Of a stretch of 64,000 nucleotides of DNA, positions 1-9,284 are shown piece after piece. Position 1 is the stretch's first letter; the number at the start of each line of letters is the position of its first letter. The notes beneath the pieces were generated by a model. It searched no databases, was not told where the DNA came from, and worked only from the letters and a program-made list of their open reading frames with translations. The stretch lies in NCBI RefSeq assembly GCF_000716445.1, contig NZ_JNWK01000028.1:62001-126000 (forward strand), read 5' to 3'. The position numbers and the translations under genes were made by a program. This DNA is from Streptomyces wedmorensis. Lineage in GTDB: Bacteria > Actinomycetota > Actinomycetes > Streptomycetales > Streptomycetaceae.

Positions 1-532
1 CTCGCTGCGGTACCTGCTCGCCGCGCCCGTCCCGCGCTCCCGGCTCCTCGCCTCCAAACTGGCGGTCGCGCTCGGGTACAGCGCGGCCGCGATGCTCCTG
101 CTGCCGCTCGTGGCCCTGGCGGTCGGCACGGTCGCCTACGGCTGGGGGCCGCTGAGCCTGCCGACCGGCGGCGCGGTGCCGGCCGGGGACTCGCTGCTGA
201 GGCTCGGCATCGCCGTGGCGTTCGTCTTCGCCTCCCAACTGGTCACGGCGGGGCTCGCCTTCTGGCTCTCCACCCGCACCGACGCCCCGCTCGGCGCCGT
301 GGGCGGCGCCGTCGGCCTGACCATCGTCGGCAACGTCCTCGACGCCGTCACGGCCCTCGGCGACTGGCGCGACTTCCTGCCCGCGCACTGGCAGTTCGCC
401 TGGATCGACGCGCTCCAGCCCCAGCTGGAATGGGGCGGCATGGTGAAGGGCACGGCGATCTCGGTGACGTACGCCGTGGTCCTGTTCGCGCTCGCCTTCC
501 GCGGCTTCGCCCGCAAGGACATCGTGTCGTAG
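1..532 (+). CDS. ABC-2 type transporter permease, C-terminal part (runs off the left edge)
   Basis: The reading frame is open from base 2 to a TAG at 530-532, so only the last ~176 residues are present and no start can be assigned. The visible part has at least three hydrophobic stretches (around MLLLPLVALAV, LRLGIAVAFVFASQ and GLTIVGNVL) and a last helix ending in FRGFARKDIVS. The alternation of membrane segments and the RYLLAAPVPRSRLLASK segment are typical of ABC-2 permeases, where this loop follows the first helix. It would be the membrane partner of an ATPase encoded to the left. Its substrate cannot be read from this fragment. Confidence 0.7.
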   Translation, partial: SLRYLLAAPVPRSRLLASKLAVALGYSAAAMLLLPLVALAVGTVAYGWGPLSLPTGGAVPAGDSLLRLGIAVAFVFASQLVTAGLAFWLSTRTDAPLGAVGGAVGLTIVGNVLDAVTALGDWRDFLPAHWQFAWIDALQPQLEWGGMVKGTAISVTYAVVLFALAFRGFARKDIVS

Positions 533-549
533 CAACCGCTACTCCGGCC

Positions 550-1323
550 TCACACCCACCCCCTTCGAGCCGCTTCCGCACCCGCGCGGAAGCGGCTCGT
601 CGTGCCGAGGGCGGCCATCAGCTCGCCGACCCGGCGGCTGTAGGTCCGCGCCGACATGCCGAGCCGGGCCGCGGCCGTCTCGTCGGTGAGCCCGGACAGG
701 AGGGCGTCGAGGACCGGCCGCAGCTGGGGCGGCAGACCGCTCGGCGGGGGCGGGGGCGGCGGTCTGTACGTCAGCTCCTCGGCCGCCGCCCAGCAGGTGT
801 GATGGGCGCGGACGAGGGCCTGCACCACCACCGGGTCCCGGATCAGCAGCAGCCCGTTGTAGAGCAGCTCCAGGTCGAGCGGGACCGCGGCCACCGTACG
901 GTCGACGACGATCATCTTGAACGGGATCGCGTCCGCCAGGCGGGCCCGGCCGGGGATCCGGAGCCCCCCTTCGAGCCGGGGCAGGGCGTGCTTCGGGACG
1001 ATCCGTCTGACCTCGTCGGCCCGTTCCGCCGCGGCCCGCATGCACGCTCCCGCCAGCTCCAGGAACGGCCCGGGGATGGCGCAGCCCGCGGAGGCGACGG
1101 GGTCGTCGAAGGTCAGCAGCTCGTACCGGGTGGAAGCGGCCAGCCCGGCGAGCGCGGCGCTGATGCTCCGCGCACCCCGGACCGGGCGCCCCGCGGGCCG
1201 CTGTCCCTCGGTCGCGGCCCGGTTCATCGCCGAACGGGCGAGCATCACGGAGCCCGCGCTCTCTGCCACCGCTGACCACCCCCGCCCGATCGATGTCCAC
1301 TCCATGTACGCATGTGACTGCAC
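550..1323 (-). CDS. LuxR-type helix-turn-helix transcriptional regulator
   Basis: A 257-aa protein whose last ~60 residues form a LuxR/GerE-type HTH: LSGLTDETAAARLGMS followed by RTYSRRVGELMAALG. The middle part (LELLYNGLLLIRDPVVVQALVRAHH) resembles the ligand-independent effector region found in many Streptomyces TrmB/LuxR-type regulators. A Pro tract lies just before the HTH. It points away from the VWA lipoprotein gene and converges on the permease. No ligand-binding motif is recognised and the target is unknown. An internal Met (residue 7) is an alternative start. Confidence 0.75.
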   Translation of the reverse strand: MQSHAYMEWTSIGRGWSAVAESAGSVMLARSAMNRAATEGQRPAGRPVRGARSISAALAGLAASTRYELLTFDDPVASAGCAIPGPFLELAGACMRAAAERADEVRRIVPKHALPRLEGGLRIPGRARLADAIPFKMIVVDRTVAAVPLDLELLYNGLLLIRDPVVVQALVRAHHTCWAAAEELTYRPPPPPPPSGLPPQLRPVLDALLSGLTDETAAARLGMSARTYSRRVGELMAALGTTSRFRAGAEAARRGWV

Positions 1324-1484
1324 ACGGTGACAACCCCTGTTGAGAAGGATGGCGAATCCATGCCACCCGGGTGCGCTTCCGTCGCCGTTGCCGCATCGAG
1401 ATCCATCCGCAACTCCTTCGACTGCTCCATCCGGTCCTCTCGTTCGTCACATTCACAAGTGCCTTACGAAGAGGGGGAGATGTC

Positions 1485-3092
1485 ATGGAGCGACCGAACA
1501 CGACGGCGGCCCGGCGCCGCGGGGCCCGGTTCCCGGCCGCGATCGCCGCGCTGCTCGCGGCCGGACTGGCCGTCACCGGCTGTGGCGCGAACGGCGAGCA
1601 CACGAGCGCCGACCGGGGGGTGAGCGGCGGCGGCAGGACCGCCCCGGCGGCCCCCGACGGCGGGCGCGCCGGGACCGCGGCGCCCGGGGAGGGCGAGCAG
1701 CGCTCGCCGGTGCCCGCCCCCGACTACCTGTCCACCTTCGCGCTGGACGTCGACACCGCTTCGTACGGCTACGCGCGCCGCGCGCTCGCCGAGGGGCGGC
1801 TGCCCGAGCCGGCGACCGTGCGCCCCGAGGAGTTCGTCAACAGTTTCCGGCCGGACTACCCGCGTCCGGCGGACAACGGCTTCAGCGTGACCGTCGACGG
1901 GGCCCGCACCGGGCGGGACGGCTGGTCCCTGGTCAGGGTCGGGCTCGCCACCCGGGGCGCGGACCGGGCCGCCGAACGCCCGCCGGCCGCCCTCACCTTC
2001 GTCGTCGACGTCTCCGGCTCGATGGACGAGCCGGGGCGGCTCGACCTCGTCAAGGAGTCCCTCGGGCTGCTCACCTCCCGGCTCCGCGACGACGACTCGA
2101 TCGCGCTCGTCACCTTCAGCGCCGAGGCCGAGACCCTGCTGCCGATGACCCGGGTCGGGGCGGACCGGACCCGGATCGAGGAGGTGGTGAAGTCGCTGGG
2201 GACGAGCTCGTCCACCAACGTGGAGGCGGGTGTCCGCACCGGATACGACGTGGCCGTCGCCGGCCGCCGCGAGGGGGCCACCAACCGGGTCGTGCTGCTC
2301 TCCGACGCGCTCGCCAACACGGGCGCCACCGAGGCGGAGACGATCCTCGCCCGGATCGAGGAGGAGCGCAGGGCGTACGGGATCACCCTCTTCGGTGTCG
2401 GCGTCGGCAGCGAGTACGGCGACGCGTTCATGGAGAAGCTCGCCGACAAGGGCGACGGCCAGACGACGTACGTCGCCAACTCGGCGCAGGCCCGGAAGGT
2501 CTTCGTCGACCAGCTGCCCGCCCACGTCGAGCTGCGCGCCCGCGACGCCAAGGCGCAGGTCGCCTTCGACCGGCGGACGGTCGAGAAGTTCCGGCTCGTC
2601 GGGTACGAGAACCGGGAGGTAGCCGACGAGGACTTCCGTGACGACCGGGTGGACGGCGGCGAGATCGGGGCCGGGCACACCGTCACCGCGCTGTACGCGG
2701 TCAAGACCCGGCCCGGCGTGACGGGCCAGGTCGCCACCGCCACCGTCCGCTGGCTCGACCCGCAGACCCGGGCGCCGCGCGAGCGGTCCGGCTCGGTCGC
2801 CACGGGCGCGCTGACCGCCGACATCTGGGGCGAGGGGCACGACAGCCTGCAACTGACGGCGATCACGGCCTACTTCGCGGACGCCCTGCGCGGTGGCGAC
2901 CTGCCGGGTGCTCCGGGTCTCACCGCGCTCACGAACCGGGCCGGGGCGATCGCCGACCGGTCGGGTTCGGCGGTGGTCAGCGAGCTGACCGACGCCCTCC
3001 GGCAGGCCGGCGGGCTGCTCGGCCCGCGCGAGGGCGAGGGGGAAGGTCCTTCCGGGGAAGGCGAGTTGCGGTCGGGCGACCCGTACAGCTGA
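1485..3092 (+). CDS. VWA-domain lipoprotein (YfbK-like)
   Basis: A 535-aa secreted lipoprotein. I chose the ATG at 1485 because it has a strong ribosome-binding site (GAGGGGGA, 1471-1478) and gives a lipoprotein signal: Arg-rich n-region, AALLAAGLAV core and lipobox VTGC with Cys33. A Gly/Pro/Glu-rich linker is followed by the N-terminal domain typical of YfbK proteins (STFALDVDTASY). A von Willebrand A domain follows with the MIDAS motif DVSGSMD, then a DUF3520-type C-terminal region (AYFADALRGG). Family members are surface metal-dependent adhesion or scaffold proteins; the exact role is unknown. A start 114 bases upstream in the same frame would hide the signal peptide. Confidence 0.88.
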   Translation: MERPNTTAARRRGARFPAAIAALLAAGLAVTGCGANGEHTSADRGVSGGGRTAPAAPDGGRAGTAAPGEGEQRSPVPAPDYLSTFALDVDTASYGYARRALAEGRLPEPATVRPEEFVNSFRPDYPRPADNGFSVTVDGARTGRDGWSLVRVGLATRGADRAAERPPAALTFVVDVSGSMDEPGRLDLVKESLGLLTSRLRDDDSIALVTFSAEAETLLPMTRVGADRTRIEEVVKSLGTSSSTNVEAGVRTGYDVAVAGRREGATNRVVLLSDALANTGATEAETILARIEEERRAYGITLFGVGVGSEYGDAFMEKLADKGDGQTTYVANSAQARKVFVDQLPAHVELRARDAKAQVAFDRRTVEKFRLVGYENREVADEDFRDDRVDGGEIGAGHTVTALYAVKTRPGVTGQVATATVRWLDPQTRAPRERSGSVATGALTADIWGEGHDSLQLTAITAYFADALRGGDLPGAPGLTALTNRAGAIADRSGSAVVSELTDALRQAGGLLGPREGEGEGPSGEGELRSGDPYS

Positions 3093-3140
3093 GTCGCACC
3101 GTCCTCGCGTCCGGGGCGGGTGGCGGGCCAGAATGGCCTC

Positions 3141-3611
3141 ATGGCCACGCTGCTGCTCGCCCTCGCCGTCGGATGCACCGGTCTCTACGCGGGATTCATG
3201 GTGATCTTCCTGACCGGGATCATGCCCGCGCTCGCCCGCCTGACGGACGCGGAGTTCGTCCCGGCGATGCGCCGGATCAACGAGTGGGTGCCGAAGCCGG
3301 CGTTCCTCCTGGTCTTCTTCGGAGTGGTCGCCTTCCCCCTCGCCGCGTTCCTCGTGCCCGTCGACGGGCGTACGGACACCCAGAAGTGGCTGGTCCTCGC
3401 GGGACTGGCGGGCGCGGTCCTCAATCACGTGGTCACCGTCGCCGGCAACGTCCCGCTCAACGTGGCGCTGGCCGCGGCCGAGGGCACCCCCGGTGACGAC
3501 CCGGCGTCGGTGCGGGCCGCCTTCGAGAAGCGGTGGAACGGTTTCCACCGCGTCCGCACGGTGCTGATCACCGTGTCGTTCGGCCTGCTCACCGCGGCCG
3601 CGGTCCTCTAG
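3141..3611 (+). CDS. DUF1772 (anthrone-oxygenase-like) membrane protein
   Basis: A 156-aa protein with four predicted membrane helices: TLLLALAVGCTGLYAGFM, FLLVFFGVVAFPLAAF, LVLAGLAGAVLNHVV and a C-terminal TVLITVSFGLLTAAAVL. The segment NVPLNVAL and the later FEKRWNGFHRVRT are hallmarks of DUF1772. Some DUF1772 proteins act in anthrone oxidation, but most Streptomyces copies have no known role. It sits 50 bases after the VWA gene, far from the polyketide genes, so a biosynthetic role is not implied. An in-frame upstream start at 3120 is possible but has no better ribosome-binding site. Confidence 0.75.
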   Translation: MATLLLALAVGCTGLYAGFMVIFLTGIMPALARLTDAEFVPAMRRINEWVPKPAFLLVFFGVVAFPLAAFLVPVDGRTDTQKWLVLAGLAGAVLNHVVTVAGNVPLNVALAAAEGTPGDDPASVRAAFEKRWNGFHRVRTVLITVSFGLLTAAAVL

Positions 3612-3626
3612 ACGCACGAGCTCCGC

Positions 3627-3657
3627 CCAGAAACCGAACCCCCGTGTCGGTTTCTGG
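3627..3657. terminator. Hairpin terminator after the DUF1772 gene
   Basis: An 11-bp perfect inverted repeat, CCAGAAACCGA (3627-3637) and TCGGTTTCTGG (3647-3657), lies 15 bases after the stop codon, with a 9-nt loop. It has no U-tract, as usual in Streptomyces. Confidence 0.75.
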
Positions 3658-3849
3658 CCGGAACTCGCGGTTCAGGGTGCCTTCACCCCCTGTGTGGACC
3701 CCGGTAAAGCGTACCCCCGAGTCCGGAAACAGTCTGTCAGGGGGTGCAGGTCTGCGCCAATGACCAAAACGTGACGCTTCCATACCCCCATAAAAGGGGT
3801 GAATCACCCCGATATCCGAGTTCGGTATTCCGTACCACCCGGTTTCTTA

Positions 3850-3880
3850 TTGACATGCCTACGGGGGTCTTTTCTAATCA
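3850..3880 (+). promoter_or_regulatory. Sigma-70-type promoter of the SARP gene, within a 319-base intergenic region
   Basis: TTGACA (3850-3855) is followed after 17 nt by TCTAAT (3873-3878), or after 19 nt by TAATCA. This is a good vegetative-type promoter about 50 bases upstream of the GTG start at 3931. The rest of 3612-3930 is unusually A/T-rich for this genome (for example CATAAAAGGGGTGAATC near 3790) and carries the hairpin at 3627-3657. No further gene was seen there. Confidence 0.6.
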
Positions 3881-3930
3881 TCGAGAGGTCATGGCGCGCG
3901 TAGACACCGCACAGGCACTGAGGGGGCAAG

Positions 3931-4812
3931 GTGGACGTCCGGATCCTGGGGGGACTGTCGGTACGTGAGAACGGGGTGTCGATCACCCCGACGGCGGCCG
4001 CGCCCCGGCAGCTCCTCGCCCTGCTCACGGCCAGCGCCGACCAGGTCGTGCCCGTCACGGTCCTCACCGAGGAGCTGTGGCCGTCCGGCGCGCCACGCGC
4101 CGCACGCGCCGAACTCCAGGGACACATAGTCGAATTGCGCTCCCTCATCGCGAGCGCCCTGCGCGGCGCCGAACCGGCGGAGCCCAGGCCCGGCTGGTCG
4201 GACCGGCGCACCGCCGACGCGATCCTCGTCGCCCAGCCCGGCGGCTACCGGCTCGACACCGGCGGCGGCGTCCACGACGTCTGGCAGTTCGAGCGGGCCG
4301 CCGGCGCCGGCTACCGCGCCATGGAGGCCGGCGACCTCCCGCGCGCGGCCCTCCGCCTCGGCGAGGCGCTCGCCCTCTGGCGCGGTGACCCCTACGCGGG
4401 GGTGGCCGCCGGACCCCGCATCCGCAGGGAGATCGAGCGCCTCGAAACCTCCCGGCTGAGCGTCCTCGACCAGTGGATCGAAGCACAGCTCGGCCTCGGC
4501 AGGCACGCCGAACTCCTCTCCGAACTCTCCGGACTCGTCGCCCGCTACCGCACCAACGAACCGCTGCACGCCCACCTCATGGTCGCCCTGCTCCGCTGCG
4601 GCCACCACGAGGAGGCCCTCGCCACCTACGAACGGCTGCGCGGGGCACTCATGGGGGAGAGCGGCATGGAACCCTCGGCGCGGCTGCGCCGACTCCACCG
4701 CTCGGTCCTCGCCGTCCGGCACACCACGGGCCGGCCCGTCTACGGCGCCCGCATCCCCGCCCAGTACACCCCGGGGCGCGCCCGCCTCGTCCCGGCCGGA
4801 TCGGTCGGCTGA
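3931..4812 (+). CDS. SARP-family transcriptional activator (BTAD domain)
   Basis: A 293-aa protein starting at GTG 3931 with AGGGGG at 3921-3926. Residues ~1-95 form the OmpR-like winged helix of SARPs (start VRILGGLSV, then PRQLLALLTASADQVVPV and LTEELWPSGAP). Residues ~125-260 form the BTAD tetratricopeptide-like domain (WRGDPYAGV, LVARYRTNEPLHAHLMVALLR and HEEALATYERLR). SARPs bind direct heptamer repeats and switch on secondary-metabolite promoters. This one stands ~10 kb left of the first clear cluster gene, so it may control the cluster (see the TTGAACG sites) or be unrelated. A 60-residue insertion-like stretch rich in Ala/Arg/Gly sits between the two domains. Confidence 0.88.
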   Translation: MDVRILGGLSVRENGVSITPTAAAPRQLLALLTASADQVVPVTVLTEELWPSGAPRAARAELQGHIVELRSLIASALRGAEPAEPRPGWSDRRTADAILVAQPGGYRLDTGGGVHDVWQFERAAGAGYRAMEAGDLPRAALRLGEALALWRGDPYAGVAAGPRIRREIERLETSRLSVLDQWIEAQLGLGRHAELLSELSGLVARYRTNEPLHAHLMVALLRCGHHEEALATYERLRGALMGESGMEPSARLRRLHRSVLAVRHTTGRPVYGARIPAQYTPGRARLVPAGSVG

Positions 4813-4991
4813 CGGAACGGCAGAGCAGCCTGGCGGCCGGGGGCGTCCGGCCGTTCGGGGCCGGGGGACGCACCGGGGAATGAAGTGCGGCAGGTCACCG
4901 TTGACCGACTCCCGAAGCCGAATTATTTTCGGCGAGCAGTACGGGTTTCCTCCGAGGTGCCCGATTTCGCTCGACTACGGGGGTAGGGGCC

Positions 4992-7025
4992 ATGACCTTG
5001 CACGGCGCGGACGGAGCCGGTGGTGCCGACGCGCTGCTCACGGTCCTCGAACTGATCGCCCGGCAGGCACCGCCCGCCCACTTCGAGGCCGTCCTCGACG
5101 ACGCCCGGCTCGCCGGCCTCGACGGCGACGGCCTCGTCCGCCTGGAGCGGGCCGTCGAACTCGCCGGACGCGTCCACGCCGGACGCGAGCAGGACGCCCG
5201 CCGCGAGGCCGCCCTCACCACCCTCACCGACACCGCCCGCGACCTGACCTTCTCGTACGACCTCGACAGCCTGCTGCGCGTCATCACCCGCCGCGCCCGC
5301 CGGCTGCTCGGCCTCGACCTCGTGTACGTGACGCTGCGCGCCCCGCACGGCGCCTGCTACGTGCACAGCACCGAGGGTTCCCGCGTCGGTGCCGACCGCG
5401 CCGGCGGCCCGCGCCTCGCCCCCGGCCTCAAGATCGTCGAGGGGTACGGGCTCGGCGGCGCCGTCCAGCTCCACGGCGAGCCCGTCTGGACCCCCGACTA
5501 CCTCGCCGACGAACGCTTCGCGCCCTCCGGCTCCCTCGACGCCGGAGTCCACGCACCCGCCTTCGACGAGGCCGCCGAAGCGGCCCTGCGTGCCGAGGGG
5601 GTGCACGCGATGATGGCCGCGCCGCTGCGCAGCGGCGACACCGTGATCGGCGCCCTGCACGGCGCGGACCGGCGGGTCCGCGACCACACCCCGGAGGAGG
5701 TCGGGCTCCTCGCCGCGCTCGCCGACCTCGCCGCGCTCGCGGTCGACAAGGCCGGGCTCCTCGACCGGACCCGCGCCGAGGTCTCCGAACTCGAACGGGA
5801 CAGCTCCCGGGTCCGCACCAGCCTGACCCGCATGCGGCACGTCAGCGAGACCCACGGCCGCATCATGAACCTCGTCCTGTCCGGCGGCGACCTGTGCAAC
5901 GTGGCGAAGGCGGCCGCCGACGCGCTCGACGCGACCGTGACGATCCGCGACCCGGGCGGCCGCTGCCTCGCCACCGCGGGCGACATCCCCGACCTCGACG
6001 AGGAGGCCGTCGCCAAGGCCTCCCTCGACGCGCACGCCCGCCGCCGCCCCGTCCTCGCCGACGACGACACCTGGGTCGCCCCCGTCATCGCCGGCTCCGA
6101 GGACCTCGGCGGGCTCGTCGTCCGCGCCGCGAGCGGGCTCACCGGCGAGGACGAGCGACTCCTCGAACTCGCCGCCCAGGCCGTCGCCTTCCTCCTCCTC
6201 ATGCGGCGCTCCACGGCCGTCGCCGAAGGGCCCGTCCGCGACGAACTCCTCGACGACCTCATCGCCGACCCGCCGCACGCGCCCCAGCAGATCGCCCAGC
6301 GGACCCGCCGACTCGGCGTCGACCTGCGCAAACCGCACGTCCTCGTGGTCGCGAGGCCCGAGGGCGGCGAGCAGGGCCGGGCGGTGGTGTGGGCGTCCTC
6401 GTACGCCTACCGCCTCTCCGGCCTCAAGACCGTGCAGGGCGGCTGCATCGTGCTGCTGCTCCCCGGCATCGACGCCTCGGCCGCCGCCAAGGCCGTCGCC
6501 GCCGAACTCTCCCCGCTGCTCGGCCACCCCGTATCCGTCGCCGCCGCCGGACCCGGCTGGAGCCCGGACGGCGTCGGGCGCATGTACCAGGAGGCCGGGC
6601 GCTGCCTGGACGCCATGAGCGCCCTCGGCGGCACCGGTTCGGCGGCCTCCGTGCAGGACCTGGGCTTCCTGGGGCTGCTGCTCTCCGACGACCACGACGT
6701 GGAGGGCTTCGTCGAGTCGGCGATCGGGCCCGTGCTCGACTACGACGCCGAGCGGTTCACCGACCTCACCCGCACCCTGGAGGCGTACTTCGCCTCCGGC
6801 GGCAGCCCCACGAACGCGGCCGAGGCGCTCCACGTCCACCCGAACACCGTCTCCCGCCGGCTGGAACGCATCGGTGAACTCCTCGGCCCCGAATGGCAGA
6901 AGCCGGGCCAGGTCCTCGAAGTCCAGCTGGCGCTGCGCCTCCAGCGCACCCGCGAGGTCCTCGCCCAGGGCCGCGCCGCCGCCGACCCGTCCCGCCCGCA
7001 GCCCCCGCAGGACCGCACCCCGTGA
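4992..7025 (+). CDS. GAF-domain, PucR-type helix-turn-helix regulator
   Basis: A 677-aa cytoplasmic regulator. Residues ~75-265 form a GAF sensor domain (LDSLLRVITRRARRLLGLDL, then AMMAAPLRSGDTVIGALHGA). A helix rich in Glu/Arg (SELERDSSRVRTSLTRMRH) links to a second sensor-like region. The C-terminal ~60 residues are the PucR HTH_30 domain (YFASGGSPTNAAEALHVHPNTV, then SRRLERIGELLG). Such proteins often control catabolic or polyamine genes. It follows the SARP by ~180 bases. The run AEGPVRDELLDDLIADPPH is the standard linker before the PucR GGDEF-like region. Confidence 0.88.
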   Translation: MTLHGADGAGGADALLTVLELIARQAPPAHFEAVLDDARLAGLDGDGLVRLERAVELAGRVHAGREQDARREAALTTLTDTARDLTFSYDLDSLLRVITRRARRLLGLDLVYVTLRAPHGACYVHSTEGSRVGADRAGGPRLAPGLKIVEGYGLGGAVQLHGEPVWTPDYLADERFAPSGSLDAGVHAPAFDEAAEAALRAEGVHAMMAAPLRSGDTVIGALHGADRRVRDHTPEEVGLLAALADLAALAVDKAGLLDRTRAEVSELERDSSRVRTSLTRMRHVSETHGRIMNLVLSGGDLCNVAKAAADALDATVTIRDPGGRCLATAGDIPDLDEEAVAKASLDAHARRRPVLADDDTWVAPVIAGSEDLGGLVVRAASGLTGEDERLLELAAQAVAFLLLMRRSTAVAEGPVRDELLDDLIADPPHAPQQIAQRTRRLGVDLRKPHVLVVARPEGGEQGRAVVWASSYAYRLSGLKTVQGGCIVLLLPGIDASAAAKAVAAELSPLLGHPVSVAAAGPGWSPDGVGRMYQEAGRCLDAMSALGGTGSAASVQDLGFLGLLLSDDHDVEGFVESAIGPVLDYDAERFTDLTRTLEAYFASGGSPTNAAEALHVHPNTVSRRLERIGELLGPEWQKPGQVLEVQLALRLQRTREVLAQGRAAADPSRPQPPQDRTP

Positions 7026-7214
7026 CGAAGGCCGGGTGACCGCCGCCCGGCCCGTTGGGGCGGGCCGGGGCGGTCGCGTGGTCGGTACGGGGAGCCCGGA
7101 CGGCACGGAGAACCCGGTCGGTACCGGCGAGACCGCGACCGGTGCCGGCGAGACCACGGCCTGGACAGGGAGAGCGCGGCCGGTACCCGGGGGAGCGGGA
7201 CCGGCCGCGGTCGG

Positions 7215-8474
7215 TCAGCTGGCCGTGCGCCCCGAGGCGTAGCCGGCGTCGTACGCCGCCTCCCAGCCGGTGGACAGGACGGTCGCCGCGTGCGCCGCGG
7301 AGGCCAGCGTGATGTGCCGGTGCCAGCCGCGGAACGAACGGCCCACGAAGTCCCGCAGCCCCGCCCCCTCCCCGACCTCGACGAAGTCCCGCTCCACCCG
7401 GCGCGCGAGCTTCGTCAGCCGCAGCAGCGAGCCGACCGGGGAGTTGGTCAGGTCGCTGATCCACACCCGGGTCGCGGGCCGCCGCGGGTCGTCCCACTCG
7501 CCGAGCAGCACCAGCGGACGCATCCGCTCGCCGCCCGGCGTGGGCAGCGCCACCCGGACCGCCGTGGCGAGCGAGGTACGCGAGGTCCGCGCGCCGGCGA
7601 CGGTGTCCACCCAGCTCACCGGCCTCCGCAGCCCCTTGAGGGACTCCAGGATCTGCAGGGCGGACAGCGGACCCGCCCCGAAGCCCGGCAGCGACCGGTC
7701 GGCGATCGCGAGCCGCGCCCCCGGACCGATGCGGGCGACGACCGGCACGCCGGCCGCCGCGAGCCGGGTCAGGGCCGGCCGCCCCGCGCCGCCGCGGATG
7801 TCGAGGAGCACCGGCTTGCGGGTGACGTCGGACCAGCGGGCCGTGTCGAGCGCCGCGGCCACCGCGCACTCCTCCAGGGTCTCCTCGCCGGCCTCCTGGG
7901 GAACCTCCGCGCGGTCGCGCCGCGTGCGGTCGTTCACCCAGGGGTCCGGCAGGAAGAGCCGCCAGTTGACCGGGACGCTCAGCTCGTCGCTGGCGAACCA
8001 CACCCCGAACGCCTGCTGGCCGTGGAAGACCTGCCCTCGCTCCGGGTCGAAGCGCCGGTCCACGCCCACCGAGTGCTCCCCGGCCTTCGGGATCGGCATC
8101 GGCCGCACCACCCAGGCCTGCGGGCAGCTGTTCCGCTCCAGGTACCGGGCGAGCGCGGCCCGCATGGGCTGCCAGTCCCAGGTGGAGCTGGAGACGAAGT
8201 GGTGCAGGCTCTGCTCGGCGGCGGGGCCGCCTATCTGCGCGGCGATGTTGCGTATCGACTTGCGGCCCTGCGCGGTCAGCAGACCGTGCAGGTACTGCTC
8301 GGCCTTCAGGCGCTGATCGCGGCGTGCGAAGCCGGCGAACAGCGTGCTGCACAGCTCGGCGTGGACGTCCCCGTTCGAGCCGGCCGCCCCCACGGGCCGG
8401 ACGAGGCCGAGGGACGCTGCCGGAACAGCGGCCCCGGTGGTGGCCCTGCGCTTGATTGCGACGGATGTACTCAC
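7215..8474 (-). CDS. IS701-type transposase-like protein (probably domesticated or inactive)
   Basis: A 419-aa protein from GTG 8474, which has CAGGAG a few bases upstream in its own sense. Its layout matches the DDE transposase-like proteins of the IS701/IS4 group common in Streptomyces: QYLHGLLTAQGRKSIRNIAAQ and LHHFVSSSTWDWQPMRAAL at the front, VWFASDELSVPVNWRLFLP in the middle, and the RGWHRHITLASAAHA tail. The usual catalytic DD pair before GVWF is not obvious: the region reads FDPERGQVFHGQQ. I found no terminal inverted repeats or target duplication flanking it. It is best read as a stand-alone transposase derivative, possibly regulatory. Confidence 0.65.
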   Translation of the reverse strand: MSTSVAIKRRATTGAAVPAASLGLVRPVGAAGSNGDVHAELCSTLFAGFARRDQRLKAEQYLHGLLTAQGRKSIRNIAAQIGGPAAEQSLHHFVSSSTWDWQPMRAALARYLERNSCPQAWVVRPMPIPKAGEHSVGVDRRFDPERGQVFHGQQAFGVWFASDELSVPVNWRLFLPDPWVNDRTRRDRAEVPQEAGEETLEECAVAAALDTARWSDVTRKPVLLDIRGGAGRPALTRLAAAGVPVVARIGPGARLAIADRSLPGFGAGPLSALQILESLKGLRRPVSWVDTVAGARTSRTSLATAVRVALPTPGGERMRPLVLLGEWDDPRRPATRVWISDLTNSPVGSLLRLTKLARRVERDFVEVGEGAGLRDFVGRSFRGWHRHITLASAAHAATVLSTGWEAAYDAGYASGRTAS

Positions 8475-8861
8475 GACACTCCTGCCCGACGGTTGCGCAG
8501 CTCCCTCCCGCTGCCCCACCACCGTCGCGCGTCACCGCCCCCGGGCACGAGGTGTACCCGGCACCCGAATCGGCCGCCGGATGGTGGCCGGACCACCTCC
8601 CCCGGCGTCGTCGCAGGTCGGAGACGTCTCCGCGGCCCCTTCCGGAGGGCCGGTCGAGGCGGTCCGGAACGGTTTCCGGGACCCCTCGGGCGTGGCGCGA
8701 GCACCCCTCGGAGGATCTGACAGACTCACCGGCCCCGCTTTGACCCGTAGCACTCAGTGGCCGGACCATCGCAGAGCGAGGCTGCACGGGCCGGGTCCCG
8801 GTTAATGCCCCAGGCCGGGATCCGCGCCTGTGCGCCTCGCCTCGGCACGTATCCTGTGGGC
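8475..8861. other. 387-base intergenic region upstream of crcB
   Basis: No supported gene. A TATCCT hexamer (8850-8855) ends 6 bases before the crcB ATG at 8862 and no ribosome-binding site precedes that ATG, so the transcript may be leaderless. I looked for a fluoride riboswitch and could not recognise one. Confidence 0.5.
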
Positions 8862-9284
8862 ATGGAACCGCGCGGACAGCTGCCCGTCGTCGGGGCGGTG
8901 GCCGTCGGCGGTGTCCTCGGAGCATCCGCCCGCTACGGGGCGGCGCTCCTCTGGCCGACCCCGGCCCACGCCTTCCCCTGGACGACGTTCACCGTCAACG
9001 CGGCGGGCTGCGCCGCGCTCGGCGCCCTCATGGTCCTCACCACCGAGACCGCCACCGCCCCGCACCCCCTGCTGCGCCCCTTCCTCGGCACCGGCTTCTG
9101 CGGCGGCTTCACCACCTTCTCGACGTACGCCCTCGACACCCAGCGGCTGCTCGCCGCCGGCGACCCGACGCGCGGACTGCTCTACCTCGCGGCGACCGCG
9201 ATCACCGCCCTCGCCGCCGTGTGGGCCGGGGTCACCGCGAGCCGGACGGTACGGGCCAGGGCACAGGCGAGGGCGAGGGGATGA
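8862..9284 (+). CDS. crcB: Fluoride channel CrcB (Fluc), first subunit
   Basis: A 140-aa membrane protein with four helices. Fluc family motifs are present: GASARYG in helix 1, [16 protein letters not shown] in helix 2, [15 protein letters not shown] in helix 3 and [15 protein letters not shown] in helix 4. Fluc proteins form dual-topology dimers that export fluoride. Here two different crcB genes flank a DUF190 gene, so the channel is probably a heterodimer with the gene at 9631. The start at 8862 is chosen because the homologous region begins just after it, and an upstream TATCCT allows a leaderless message. The gene overlaps the next one by four bases (ATGA). Confidence 0.92.
   Translation: MEPRGQLPVVGAVAVGGVLGASARYGAALLWPTPAHAFPWTTFTVNAAGCAALGALMVLTTETATAPHPLLRPFLGTGFCGGFTTFSTYALDTQRLLAAGDPTRGLLYLAATAITALAAVWAGVTASRTVRARAQARARG

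Noticed and set aside
1464..3617. Long open frame on the minus strand opposite the VWA gene
   Set aside because: It is antisense to a gene with clear lipobox and MIDAS motifs; its composition is that of a shadow frame in high-GC DNA. Similar long shadows opposite 4992-7025, 24563-26692 and 26795-29353 were rejected for the same reason.
7215..8474. Active insertion sequence
   Set aside because: No terminal inverted repeats or target duplication were found around the transposase-like gene, and its catalytic motif is unclear.
8475..8861. Fluoride riboswitch before crcB
   Set aside because: No recognisable fluoride-aptamer core could be found by eye, and the message may be leaderless.
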